Of a DNA stretch of 64,000 nt, positions 25,829-33,799 are shown one piece after another. Numbering within the stretch: position 1 is the stretch's first letter; each line of letters opens with the position of its first letter. The stretch lies in contig JBBSCG010000002.1 of the NCBI GenBank assembly GCA_038250515.1, positions 27,558-91,557 on the forward strand, in the 5' to 3' direction. The notes below the pieces were generated by a model. It saw only the letters and a program-made list of their open reading frames with translations. It made no database searches and was not told the DNA's origin. The stretch is from JAICUY01 sp038250515. GTDB lineage: Bacteria > Chloroflexota > Limnocylindria > QHBO01. Made by a program: the position numbers and the translations under genes.

Positions 25829-26509
25829 ATGCAGGCCGCGCCACGCACCATCGCCGTTTGGTCGGACATCGGCTGTCCGTGGGCGCACGCCGCCGTGTGG
25901 CGCCTCCACGACGCCCGCCGACGCCTTGACCTGACCGATGTCGTCCACTTCGAGCACCGGGTCTTTCCGCTGGAGCTGTTCAACTCGCGGCCGACGCCGC
26001 GCCAGGAGCTCGACGCCGAATGGCCGGTCATCGCCGCGCTTGCGCCGCGTGCCGGGTGGCGTGCCTGGTCCGGCCCGGCCGACGCCTGGCCGGTGACCAT
26101 GCTGCCGCCGATGGAGGCGGTGCAGGCCGCTCGCGAGCAGTCGGTCGCGGCCGCCGAGGAACTCGACCGCGGACTGCGGCGCGCGTTTTGGGGGGAGAGC
26201 CGCTGCATCAGCCTGCGGCACGTGATTCTGGAGGTCGCCAACGAATGCGAATCGGTCGACGTGGCGGCGCTGGCCGAGGCTTTGGACAGCGGTCGCGCGC
26301 GGCAGCGCATCTTCGACGATTGGGAGATCGCCAGGGGAGACGAGGTCAGCGGCTCGCCGCACCTGTTCCTGCCGGATGGCCACAACGTCCCGAATCCCGG
26401 CGTCGAGATGCGTTGGGAGGGCGACGACGGGCAGGGCGGCGGCTTCCCGGTGATTGTTGTTGACGATCCAACGGTCTACGACGACCTGCTGCGCCGCGCC
26501 GCACGCTGA
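25829..26509 (+). CDS. DsbA-family (FrnE-like) thioredoxin-fold protein
   Basis: The 226-residue protein has a thioredoxin-like N-terminus, AVWSDIGCPWAHAAVWRL, with a single Cys16 followed by Pro-Trp rather than a CxxC pair. A helical insertion is followed by a cis-Pro region in VSGSPHLFLPDGHNVPNP. This matches the DsbA/2-hydroxychromene isomerase-like superfamily. With one cysteine it is more likely glutathione/mycothiol-linked or non-redox. ATG 25829 is in a GACCGATG word, 5 bases after deoC, so the two are probably cotranscribed. Confidence 0.75.
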   Translation: MQAAPRTIAVWSDIGCPWAHAAVWRLHDARRRLDLTDVVHFEHRVFPLELFNSRPTPRQELDAEWPVIAALAPRAGWRAWSGPADAWPVTMLPPMEAVQAAREQSVAAAEELDRGLRRAFWGESRCISLRHVILEVANECESVDVAALAEALDSGRARQRIFDDWEIARGDEVSGSPHLFLPDGHNVPNPGVEMRWEGDDGQGGGFPVIVVDDPTVYDDLLRRAAR

Positions 26510-26559
26510 GAGCAGTGCACTGGCTTGACGGCTCACGAATCCCCGCATCTCAGCGTTGA

Positions 26560-27030
26560 ATGTCCGTGCACCTGCCGCCCTTTCAGCACCTGATCAACGA
26601 GCACGCCGCGGAGCTGCATCGGTTCCTGACGGCGTGCGTCGGCTCGACCGACGCAGATGACTGCCTGCAGGAGACGCTGCTGGCCGCATTGCGCGCCTAT
26701 CCGGGACTGAGCCACGCCGACAACCTGCGAGGCTGGCTGTTCACCATCGCCCATCGCAAGGCAACCGATACGGTGCGGCGACGCGTGAAGCATCGGGCGA
26801 GCGACCTCGAGGGCGTGGAGCCCGCCGTCGGCGCCCAACCGCTGCCCGATGACGAGCTGTGGAGCGCGGTGCGGTCGCTGCCGCTGAAGCAACGAGCAGC
26901 CGTGGTGCATCGGTATGTTTTCGACCTGGCCTATCGCGAGATCGGCGAGCGAATGGGCGTCAGCGAACAAGCCGCGAGACAGAACGTGAGCGCCGGCCTG
27001 CGCCGTCTGCGCCTGGAGGTGAATCCATGA
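26560..27030 (+). CDS. ECF-type RNA polymerase sigma factor
   Basis: The 156-residue protein has region 2 (LHRFLTACVGSTDADDCLQE, then AALRAYPGLSHADNLRGWLF and TIAHRKATDTVRRR) and region 4 (LPLKQRAAVVHRYVFDLAYR with EIGERMGVSEQAARQNVSAG). The gene overlaps the alkyltransferase gene by ATGA, so it is tied to DNA-alkylation repair by position. No anti-sigma gene is adjacent. Sigma control of ogt, or of an aldehyde/alkylation stress regulon, is an inference. Confidence 0.88.
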   Translation: MSVHLPPFQHLINEHAAELHRFLTACVGSTDADDCLQETLLAALRAYPGLSHADNLRGWLFTIAHRKATDTVRRRVKHRASDLEGVEPAVGAQPLPDDELWSAVRSLPLKQRAAVVHRYVFDLAYREIGERMGVSEQAARQNVSAGLRRLRLEVNP

Positions 27031-27626
27031 ACGAGCTCGAGCATCGGCTTGGCGCTCGCCTCGAGACCGATGCCTCCGCGGCCCTGGCGGCATTCCGGCG
27101 GCGTGCCCTGGAGCAGGGAATGCTCGACGTGGCGTATGCGGACCTCGACTCGCCGCTCGGTCCGTTGAGCATCTTCGTCACGCCACGCGGCCTGGTACGC
27201 GTCGCGTACAACGAGGCGAAGGACGAGCTGCAGGGTCTGGCCGATCGGCTTTCGCCTCGGATCCTCGCAGCCCCTGAGCGAACCGACGAGGTACGGCGCG
27301 AGCTGGAGGAGTATTTCGCCGGACGACGCCGCCAGTTCGATGTCGCGATCGACTGGTCGCTGGTGCGCGGCTTCGCTGGCGCCGTGCTGCAGGCGACCGC
27401 TCGCATTCCGTTCGGCGGCGTCTCGAGCTACCGGGAGGTCGCGGCCGAGGCCGGTTCGCCCAACGCTTATCGCGCTGCCGGCAATGCCCTGGGCTCGAAC
27501 CCGGTCCCGATCGTGGTGCCATGCCATCGGGTGCTGCACGCCGGCGGGGGACTGGGCGGCTACACCGGCGGTGTCGACCGCAAGCGCTTCCTGCTACGCC
27601 TCGAGGGCGTCGTTGTCGACCGCTAG
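27027..27626 (+). CDS. ogt: Methylated-DNA--[protein]-cysteine S-methyltransferase
   Basis: This suicide enzyme takes O6-alkyl groups off guanine. The acceptor Cys166 is in VVPCHRVL. The helix-turn-helix/Asn-hinge region FGGVSSYREVAAEAGSPNAY precedes it, and GGLGGYTGGVDRKRFLL follows. The 199-residue protein has an N-terminal extension of about 35 residues (ELEHRLGARLETDASAALAA) before the ribonuclease-H-like domain. ATG 27027 overlaps the sigma-factor stop. Linkage with a sigma factor suggests stress-regulated repair. Confidence 0.93.
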   Translation: MNELEHRLGARLETDASAALAAFRRRALEQGMLDVAYADLDSPLGPLSIFVTPRGLVRVAYNEAKDELQGLADRLSPRILAAPERTDEVRRELEEYFAGRRRQFDVAIDWSLVRGFAGAVLQATARIPFGGVSSYREVAAEAGSPNAYRAAGNALGSNPVPIVVPCHRVLHAGGGLGGYTGGVDRKRFLLRLEGVVVDR

Positions 27627-27751
27627 GCTGCCGCGAGAACGACGGCGACCAGCGCAAGCGCTGCCGGCAGCGCCTGAACGACGAGGATCCGTGGCGACAC
27701 GGTGATCGCTCCATGGCGCGGCCGGGTCCGCTTCGAATGTCGCGATCGCAT
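27623..27751 (-). CDS. Possible 42-residue single-span membrane peptide
   Basis: A short minus-strand frame would give a basic N-terminus (MRSRHSKRTRPRHG) and a hydrophobic stretch, ILVVQALPAALALVAVVLAA, ending in the ogt stop region. The hydrophobic segment is convincing, but there is no clear ribosome-binding site and it may be an antisense shadow. It is the only coding candidate in the 174-base ogt-ALDH gap. Confidence 0.25.
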   Translation of the reverse strand: MRSRHSKRTRPRHGAITVSPRILVVQALPAALALVAVVLAAA

Positions 27752-27785
27752 GGCCGCGGAGTTCGGGCGCGCGGCGACTGCGTGC

Positions 27786-27791
27786 GATAAT
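27786..27791 (+). promoter_or_regulatory. Candidate leaderless -10 element of the first aldehyde dehydrogenase gene
   Basis: GATAAT ends 9 bases before ATG 27801, without a Shine-Dalgarno sequence. Confidence 0.35.
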
Positions 27792-27800
27792 CGAGCGGAT

Positions 27801-29309
27801 ATGACGCTCACCAAGAAGTCCGAGACGCCACCCGCGACTGCCTCGTGGGGACTGGCGGCGGGCAAACACGTGCCGTGGGAGTACGCATCGGCACCTGAGT
27901 CGACCGATCACGTTCAGATCAGGCCCGAGTACGGCCTGTTCATCGGCAACGAGTTCGTGGCGGCGAAGCCGAAGCGCACCTTCGAGGTCATCAACCCCGC
28001 CACCGAAGAGGTCCTGGCCAGGGTCGCTCGCGCCTCGACGGCCGATGTCGACCGAGCCGTGAAGGCGGCCCGCCTGGGCTACAGCCAGACCTGGTCGAAG
28101 CTGGCGGGCAGCGAGCGGGCGAAGTACCTGTATCGGATCGCGCGGATCATCCAGGAGCGCAGCCGCGAGTTCGCCGTGGTCGAGACGCTCAACTCGGGCA
28201 AGCCGATCAAGGAGAGCCGCGACGTTGACGTGCCGCTGGCCGCGGCGCATTTCTTCTACTACGCCGGCTGGGCCGACAAGCTCGAGTACGCCTTCCCGAA
28301 CCGCACGCCGCGCTCGCTGGGCGTCGCCGCGCAGATCATCCCGTGGAACTTTCCGCTGATGATGCTGGCCTGGAAGATCGCGCCCGCACTGGCTGCCGGC
28401 AACACGGTCGTGCTGAAGCCGGCATCCACCACGCCGCTGACCGCCTACCTGTTCGCCGATGTCGTTCGCCAGGCGGAACTGCCGCCGGGCGTGGTCAACA
28501 TCATCACCGGGCCGGGTGAGATCGGCATGGACCTGGTCAAGCATCCGGACGTCAACAAGGTCGCGTTCACCGGGTCGACGGCGGTCGGCAAGATGATCGC
28601 CCGTGCCGTCGCAGGGTCCGAGAAGAAGCTGACGCTCGAGCTCGGCGGCAAGGCGGCGAATATCGTCTTCGACGACGCGCCGATCGACCAGGCGATCGAG
28701 GGCATCATCAACGGTATCTACTTCAACCAGGGCGAGGTGTGCTGTGCCGGGTCGCGGCTCTTCGTGCAGGAGAGCGTCTACGAGCCGCTGCTCGACAAGC
28801 TCAAGGCGCGCCTCTCGACGCTGCGCGTGGGCGATCCGCTCGACAAGAACACCGACGTCGGCGCGATCAACTCGGCGGGGCAACTGGCCAAGATCCAGGA
28901 GCTGGTGGCGAGCGGCATCGCCGAGGGCGCCGAGATCTTCCAGCCGGACTGCAGGTTGCCGGATCGCGGCTTCTTCTTCGTGCCGACCCTGTTCACCGGG
29001 GTGAGCCAGAGCCATCGGATCGCGCAGGAAGAGATCTTCGGTCCGGTGCTGTCGGTGCTCACCTTCCGCACGCCTGACGAGGCGATCGAAAAGGCGAACA
29101 ACACGCCGTACGGCCTGTCCGCCGGGGTGTGGACCGAGAAGGGCAGCCGCATCTTCAAGATGGCGGCCGCCATGCGCGCCGGGGTCATCTGGGCGAACAC
29201 CTTTAACCGATTCGACCCGACCTCGCCATTCGGCGGCTACAAGGAGTCGGGCTACGGCCGCGAGGGCGGGCTGCACGGCCTGGCCGCGTACCTTCGGCTC
29301 GACGCATGA
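27801..29309 (+). CDS. NAD(P)-dependent aldehyde dehydrogenase
   Basis: The 502-residue protein is a full-length ALDH. PWNFPLMMLAWKIAPALAAG near 178 and FTGSTAVGK near 255 bind the cofactor. The general base is in LELGGKAA near 280, and the nucleophile is Cys314 in GEVCCAGSR. EEIFGPVLSV near 414 is the cofactor-site signature. The N-terminal 45 residues are an extra segment. Close placement after deoC suggests oxidation of the acetaldehyde from deoxyribose breakdown, but other aldehydes are possible. It overlaps the second ALDH gene by ATGA. Confidence 0.92.
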   Translation: MTLTKKSETPPATASWGLAAGKHVPWEYASAPESTDHVQIRPEYGLFIGNEFVAAKPKRTFEVINPATEEVLARVARASTADVDRAVKAARLGYSQTWSKLAGSERAKYLYRIARIIQERSREFAVVETLNSGKPIKESRDVDVPLAAAHFFYYAGWADKLEYAFPNRTPRSLGVAAQIIPWNFPLMMLAWKIAPALAAGNTVVLKPASTTPLTAYLFADVVRQAELPPGVVNIITGPGEIGMDLVKHPDVNKVAFTGSTAVGKMIARAVAGSEKKLTLELGGKAANIVFDDAPIDQAIEGIINGIYFNQGEVCCAGSRLFVQESVYEPLLDKLKARLSTLRVGDPLDKNTDVGAINSAGQLAKIQELVASGIAEGAEIFQPDCRLPDRGFFFVPTLFTGVSQSHRIAQEEIFGPVLSVLTFRTPDEAIEKANNTPYGLSAGVWTEKGSRIFKMAAAMRAGVIWANTFNRFDPTSPFGGYKESGYGREGGLHGLAAYLRLDA

Positions 29310-30280
29310 GTCCACGCACGGCCACGAAGTCGCGCTCGCGCGCATCGGTCCTCGAAGACAGACCGATGTCTCCGCTGGCGACGTCTGCCAACGGCACCTC
29401 CGCTGATCGGATCGGGGTGCGAAAGACGTACAAGCTGTACATTGGGGGTGCCTTCCCGAGGACGGAGTCCGGGCGGTCCTACGAGATCTTCGATTCGCGC
29501 GGCATGCTGTTGGCCAACGCCTGCCGCGGCACGCGCAAGGACATTCGCGATGCGGTACGCGCGGCGCGCAAGGCGTTCCCCGACTGGTGGAAGAAGACCG
29601 CCTACAACCGCTCGCAGATCCTGTATCGCATCGCCGAGCTGATGGAGGGGCGACGCGACCAGTTCATCACCGAGGTGCAGGCGGCCCAGGGCGTCGGCCG
29701 TCGTCGGGCGATGCGCGAGGTCGACGCGGCCATCGATCGCTGGGTGTGGTACGCCGGCTGGGCCGACAAGTTCAGCCAGATGGTCGGATCCGTCAACCCG
29801 GTCAATGGCTCGTACTTCAACTTCACGGTACCCGAGCCCACCGGCGTGGTCGGCGTGATCGCACCGGAGGAGTCGTCGCTGCTCGGCCTGGTGAGTCGTC
29901 TCGCGCCAGTGATCGTGAGCGGAAATGCCGCAATCGTGGTCGCGAGCGAGTCGCGGCCGTTGCCCGCCGTGACGCTCACCGAGGTGCTTGCCACCTCCGA
30001 TGTGCCGGGCGGGGTCGTCAACCTGGTCACCGGACTTCGCCGGGAGGTGGTGCCCGCGCTGGCTGCGCACATGGACGTCAACGCGCTCGACGCCTTCGGC
30101 GTCGCACCCTCAGAGGCCGCCGCGGTCGAGGAGAGTGGCGTGGAGAACGTCAAGCGCGTCGTCCGCCCGCCGGCCGCCGGGCTCGAGCGTTACGACTGGT
30201 TCAGCGCGCGCGCGCAGTCGCCGTACCTGATCGGCCAGTACACCGAGACCAAGACGGTCTGGCACCCCATCGGCGCCTAG
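29306..30280 (+). CDS. Truncated aldehyde-dehydrogenase-like protein without the catalytic domain
   Basis: The 324-residue protein aligns by eye with the N-terminal cofactor-binding half of ALDHs: YKLYIGGAFPRTESGRSYEI near 41, ILYRIAELMEGRRDQF, a VPEPTGVVGVIAPEESSLLG segment corresponding to the PWNFP region, and VPGGVVNLVTG. It has no GQxC nucleophile, no ELGGK glutamate and no EEIFGP motif. It ends with a short tail (LIGQYTETKTVWHPIGA). The frame is intact and coupled to the full-length ALDH by ATGA, so it is a maintained, probably non-catalytic partner rather than a random fragment. Confidence 0.85.
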   Translation: MSPRTATKSRSRASVLEDRPMSPLATSANGTSADRIGVRKTYKLYIGGAFPRTESGRSYEIFDSRGMLLANACRGTRKDIRDAVRAARKAFPDWWKKTAYNRSQILYRIAELMEGRRDQFITEVQAAQGVGRRRAMREVDAAIDRWVWYAGWADKFSQMVGSVNPVNGSYFNFTVPEPTGVVGVIAPEESSLLGLVSRLAPVIVSGNAAIVVASESRPLPAVTLTEVLATSDVPGGVVNLVTGLRREVVPALAAHMDVNALDAFGVAPSEAAAVEESGVENVKRVVRPPAAGLERYDWFSARAQSPYLIGQYTETKTVWHPIGA

Positions 30281-31596
30281 TCTCCGAAGAGGCCGAGCCA
30301 ACCGGCGAGCGTCGAGCCGAACAGCACCAGCGTCAGGGCGACGACCAGGCCGGTGAGGCCCCAGGCGACGACGTTCAGCCACCACGGGTTGACTTGGCTG
30401 CCCATGATCCGTGGGTTGTTCACCAGGCGCAGCATGAAGATCAGGATGATCGGCAGCAGGATGCCGTTCAGGCTCTGGCTGAGGATGATCAGGCCGGTCA
30501 GCGGCATGCCCGGGACGAGCACGACCAGTGCCCCGATGACGATCAGCGCCGTGTACAGGCCCATGAAGACCGGTGCCTCCCGGAATCGACGGGACACGCC
30601 GGACTCCCAGCCGAACGACTCGCAGACGGTGTAGCTGGTGGTCAGCGGCATGACCGTCGCCGCCAGGACCGATGCGCCGAACAGCCCGAATGCGAACAGG
30701 GCCGAGGCGAATCCACCGGCGACGGGAGCGAGGGCCGTGGCCGCCTGCTCGGCGCTGGTCAGCACGATTCCGGTTCCGAACAGCGTGGCGGCGGTGACGA
30801 TTACGATGAACATGGCAATCACGTTGGTCCACACCGCACCCAGGATGGCGTCCGCGCGTTCGTAGGTGAGCTCCTCCGGACCGAGGCCCTTGTCGGCCAC
30901 CGACGATTGCAGGTAGAAGAACATGTACGGCGTCACCGTCGTGCCGACGGTCGTCACCATCAGCAGCAGCAGGGTCGGCTCGAAGCTGAGCGAAGGCGAG
31001 ACGAGCGCTCGTCCGACCTCGCCCCAGTCGGGGCCCGCGACGAAGGTGCTCACGACATACGCCAGGAAGACCACCGCGACGCTCAGGAAGACGCGCTCGA
31101 CCAGCCGGTATGAGCCGAACACGACGAGCGCCCAGATGCCGGCCGCGACCACCGGGACGCTGATCCAGCGCGGAATATCAAAGATCTCGAGAGCAGCCGC
31201 CGCTCCGGCAAACTCGGCCGCGATGTTCGAGCCGTTGGCGATCAGCAGCACCACCATGGCAAGCAGGGTCCAGCGGATGCCGAAGTCGTCCCGGATCAGG
31301 TCGCCCAGTCCCTGGCCCGAGACGGCGCCCATGCGCGCCGCCATCTCGAGGACGACGATCAGCATGACGGTCGTGATCGGCAAGATCCAGAGCAGGCTCA
31401 GGCCGGTTTCCGCGCCCAGCTTGCTGTAGGTCAGGATTCCGCCCGCGTCGTTGCCGGCCAGACCGGCGACGAGCCCGGGACCGAGCACGCCGAGGAAGGC
31501 CAGCACACCTGACCGATGCACCCGAAAGTTCGGCAGACGCTCCCGCACCGAGCGCTGGGCACGCCGAACCGGGCGCGGCAGCGCCAGACGGCTCAC
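30277..31596 (-). CDS. Nramp-related divalent metal transporter with non-canonical metal site
   Basis: The 439-residue protein has about eleven hydrophobic segments and the Nramp fold. The TM1 metal motif DPGN of MntH/DMT1 is replaced by NDAGG (residues 49-53, LAGNDAGGILTY). The TM6 MPH motif is replaced by TPY (222-224, VGTTVTPYMFFYLQSS). Such changes are known in Nramp-related magnesium transporters, so Mg2+ rather than Mn2+/Fe2+ is the likely cargo. It overlaps by 4 bases the upstream PRC/MgtE-N/CBS gene, a magnesium-sensor type of protein. Its stop shares a CTAG with the convergent ALDH-like gene. Confidence 0.85.
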   Translation of the reverse strand: MSRLALPRPVRRAQRSVRERLPNFRVHRSGVLAFLGVLGPGLVAGLAGNDAGGILTYSKLGAETGLSLLWILPITTVMLIVVLEMAARMGAVSGQGLGDLIRDDFGIRWTLLAMVVLLIANGSNIAAEFAGAAAALEIFDIPRWISVPVVAAGIWALVVFGSYRLVERVFLSVAVVFLAYVVSTFVAGPDWGEVGRALVSPSLSFEPTLLLLMVTTVGTTVTPYMFFYLQSSVADKGLGPEELTYERADAILGAVWTNVIAMFIVIVTAATLFGTGIVLTSAEQAATALAPVAGGFASALFAFGLFGASVLAATVMPLTTSYTVCESFGWESGVSRRFREAPVFMGLYTALIVIGALVVLVPGMPLTGLIILSQSLNGILLPIILIFMLRLVNNPRIMGSQVNPWWLNVVAWGLTGLVVALTLVLFGSTLAGWLGLFGD

Positions 31597-32861
31597 CGAT
31601 CCTCCGCCCGTTCGAAGATCTCGGGCAGGCGCCTGCGCCAGCTCTCGCCAAGCGCTCGCTCGAAGGCGTCGTCGACGGTGACCATGCCGAGCATGCGTCC
31701 TTCGTCGTCGACGACCGGCAGCGCCAGCAGGTTATAGCGCGCGATGGCTGCCCCAACCTGCTCGGCGTCGAGATCCGCGGCGACCGAGATCGGCTCGGGT
31801 CGCATGAACTGGAGCACCGGTGTGTCCGGCGACGCGACGATCAAACCGCGCAGGGTGACGGTGCCTTCGAGGTGGCCGTCGGCATCGGTCACGTAGAGGT
31901 AGTAGGCGCGGTCCGCGGGGGGAGCGAGCTTGCGCAGCCGGTCGATCACCTGCTGCGCCGTCTCGTCGGGCGTGATGGTGATGAAGTCAGTCGTCATCAG
32001 CCCGCCGGCCGTCTCCTCGCCATAGGCCAACAGCTCGCGCACGTCCTGGGCGTCCTCGGGCCGCATGAGGCCCAGGAGCTCCGCCTGACGCTCCTTGGAG
32101 AGGTCGGCCATCAGGTCGGCCGCCTCGTCGGGGCCCATCTCCTCGAGGATGTCGGCGGCACGCTCCGGCGGCAACGCCTCGAGCACGTCGACCTGGTCTT
32201 CGGCGTCGAGCTCCTCCATGACGTCCGCCGCGCGCTCGTCGTCGAGCGAGGCGAGGATGCCGGTCCGGTCACGCGGCGCGAGCTGCTCGACAATGTGCGC
32301 CACGTCGGCTGGGTGCAGGGTTGACAGCGCCTGGTGCGGCACACGCAGCTTCAGCGAGCTGACGCTCGACTCGACCGGGTCGACCTCCTCCCATTCGATG
32401 TAGTTCTCGACCTCGAGCCGAAGCGCGCGGGCGAGGCGCTCGCCGGGACCAGAGAGGCCGAGGCGGCGCAGGATGCCGGCCAGCCCGACGTCGACGGCCA
32501 CCAGCCGCACGCGGCCGCGCACGGAGGCGAGCTGGATGTCGTTGACGCGCACGATCTTGCGGCCCTCGACGTCGATGATCTGCTTGTCCTGCAGGTCGAG
32601 CCACAGACGGATCTCGTTCGGCCGGCGCCGGAAGGCGGTGATGTTGATGCTCGACGTGCGCAGGCGGGCCCCGGACACGTCGAACTCGAAGACGTCGGAC
32701 CAAGGCAGGAAGATGTCGCGCCCGCCGGTGACACGAACCACCAGGCCCGTGACGGGCGGGTACTTCTCACCGAGCGCGACGATCAGGTCGCGCACCTTGC
32801 CGAAGGGCTCGCCGTGACGGTCGAGCACCGGCCTGCCGATGATCTGGCTCAGGAAGAGCAT
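31593..32861 (-). CDS. PRC-barrel / MgtE N-domain / CBS protein (soluble Mg2+-sensor-like)
   Basis: The 422-residue protein has no membrane segment. Two PRC-barrel-like parts span about 1-70 (LFLSQIIGRPVLDRHGEPFG) and 85-165. An MgtE-type superhelical N domain covers about 180-290, with repeated motifs such as LHPADVAHIVEQLAPRDRTG and LPPERAADILEEMGPDEAAD. Two CBS domains lie at about 295-410 (GGLMTTDFITITPDETAQQV). In MgtE these domains gate a magnesium channel whose membrane part is absent here. The adjacent Nramp-like gene supplies a membrane partner, so a two-protein regulated Mg2+ transporter is inferred. Confidence 0.88.
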   Translation of the reverse strand: MLFLSQIIGRPVLDRHGEPFGKVRDLIVALGEKYPPVTGLVVRVTGGRDIFLPWSDVFEFDVSGARLRTSSINITAFRRRPNEIRLWLDLQDKQIIDVEGRKIVRVNDIQLASVRGRVRLVAVDVGLAGILRRLGLSGPGERLARALRLEVENYIEWEEVDPVESSVSSLKLRVPHQALSTLHPADVAHIVEQLAPRDRTGILASLDDERAADVMEELDAEDQVDVLEALPPERAADILEEMGPDEAADLMADLSKERQAELLGLMRPEDAQDVRELLAYGEETAGGLMTTDFITITPDETAQQVIDRLRKLAPPADRAYYLYVTDADGHLEGTVTLRGLIVASPDTPVLQFMRPEPISVAADLDAEQVGAAIARYNLLALPVVDDEGRMLGMVTVDDAFERALGESWRRRLPEIFERAEDR

Positions 32862-33136
32862 GAAATGACCACCTCGCTCTCAAGGGTGCTGCGCACGCGA
32901 GCGGGTGGTCGTATCGATCGCGGGGAGCTGCGGCGTCGCTATCGACGCTGGGCGTTCACCTCGCGCACGGGCCATCCACCACGGGCGCGGTCATTGCGTC
33001 CATTGGGGCGTCTACTGGGTTCGGCGTCCACGTTGGTCGCGCGTTGCCTCGTTGCGTATTCCGTTCCGGTGGCGCAGCCGCGCCAAGCCGGCGTCATTGT
33101 AGCCCGATCGATCGGGCTGACCCGTGGCTGTATCGG
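32862..33136 (-). promoter_or_regulatory. Long leader region of the Mg2+-sensor/transporter operon
   Basis: A 275-base gap without a credible gene. On the minus strand a TACAAT -10 element lies at 33096-33101, giving a leader of roughly 230 bases before the gene at 32861. Long leaders of magnesium genes often carry an M-box riboswitch. A fragment AGACGCCCCAATGGACGCAA resembles part of the M-box core, but the rest does not fit well enough to name it. Confidence 0.4.
33101..33118. promoter_or_regulatory. 18-bp perfect palindrome next to a -10 element
   Basis: AGCCCGATCGATCGGGCT is a perfect palindrome that abuts the minus-strand -10 TACAAT (33096-33101) and occupies the -10/-35 spacer. It lies 19 bases beyond the CGNR gene stop. 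It could be an operator for the magnesium operon, or the stem of a short terminator for the CGNR gene; no T-run follows. Confidence 0.55.
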
Positions 33137-33766
33137 CTATGCCCTTGGTCCTTCGCCTCGTGCGCGTGCGCGGTGGCGCGCCACCTTGGCCTGGTTGCCG
33201 CAGGTGCGCATGTGGCACCAGCGCCGGCGGCCGGTCGGGGATCGGTCGACGAAAACGAATCGGCAGCCCGGATTGGCGCAGACCCGCAGCCGGTCGGCGG
33301 CATCATCGGCCAGGAAGTGGGCGAACGAGCTCGCAATCGTGGCCCGCGCCTGATCGAGGCGGTCGCCGACCTGCGCGAACGCGTAGCGCGTGCCATCCGG
33401 ATCGAAGCGCAGCTGGTGGTAGTGCAGGCCGTGCCGCAGGATGTGATTGAGGTCGCGCAGTTGTGACTTGGTCGGCTGCCCACCATGATCGACGCGCTCC
33501 GCGACGTCGTGCAGTACCGCGCGCAGATGGCGGAAGCGGTCGAGTCGGCGATCTGCCTCTTCTGGCTCACGGCGCAGTCGGGAACCCTCGGTCGCCCGGC
33601 CGCGGTCGCTGATCAGGTCGTGCTCGCGGAGCCAGGCGAGCAGCGCGCCGGTGTCCGGAAGCGCGTCGACCGGTTCGCCGTGCTCGTATTCGAGGGTATT
33701 GGCGAACTCGACGAAGAGCTTGTCCGAGTGGTCAGGCTCGGGCATCGTATCGTGGTTCAGGCTCAT
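33137..33766 (-). CDS. CGNR zinc-finger transcriptional regulator (ABATE domain)
   Basis: The 209-residue protein has the ABATE-type N-terminal domain (FVEFANTLEYEHGEP, then LLAWLREHDLI) and the C-terminal CGNR zinc finger. The ligands are C163, C168, C184 and C189 in RVCANPGCRFVFVDRS and RRWCHMRTCGNQAK. Families of this type are stress- or ligand-responsive DNA-binding regulators. ATG 33766 (MSLNHDT) is preferred over longer frames because a TACAAT -10 lies 9 bases upstream. The upstream region carries two copies of an inverted repeat that are good candidates for its operator. Confidence 0.88.
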   Translation of the reverse strand: MSLNHDTMPEPDHSDKLFVEFANTLEYEHGEPVDALPDTGALLAWLREHDLISDRGRATEGSRLRREPEEADRRLDRFRHLRAVLHDVAERVDHGGQPTKSQLRDLNHILRHGLHYHQLRFDPDGTRYAFAQVGDRLDQARATIASSFAHFLADDAADRLRVCANPGCRFVFVDRSPTGRRRWCHMRTCGNQAKVARHRARARGEGPRA

Positions 33767-33769
33767 GAC

Positions 33770-33799
33770 GTAACCATTGTACCCCACTTGACAAGTTAC
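33770..33799. promoter_or_regulatory. Inverted repeat operator candidate, copy 1
   Basis: GTAAC (33770-33774) and GTTAC (33795-33799) are exact inverted half-sites separated by 20 bases. Copy 1 spans the minus-strand -10 of the CGNR gene and the plus-strand -35 TTGACA. Flanks shared with copy 2 are GTAACC on the left and ACAAGTTAC on the right. Confidence 0.6.
33776..33781 (-). promoter_or_regulatory. Leaderless -10 element of the CGNR gene
   Basis: On the minus strand TACAAT ends 9 bases before ATG 33766, with no Shine-Dalgarno sequence. It lies inside the first operator copy. Confidence 0.5.

Noticed and set aside
24811..26385. N-terminal extension of the minus-strand frame at 24442 to 647 residues across deoC and the DsbA-like gene
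   Set aside because: It lies antisense to two clearly recognisable genes, has low-complexity Arg/Ser/His composition, and shows no family motif. Only the part from ATG 24810 is non-overlapping and folded-looking.
27594..29345. 583-residue minus-strand open frame
   Set aside because: It is antisense to the full-length ALDH; composition and lack of motifs mark it as a shadow.
32862..33136. M-box (ykoK) magnesium riboswitch upstream of the PRC/MgtE-N/CBS gene
   Set aside because: One fragment resembles the core, but the pairing ACCC/GGGT and the conserved 5' GUGAGGCUCC element are not found. It is kept only as an open question.
32334..33353. 339-residue plus-strand frame across the Mg2+ leader and CGNR gene
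   Set aside because: It overlaps two supported minus-strand genes and has shadow-type composition, with no domain or start signal.
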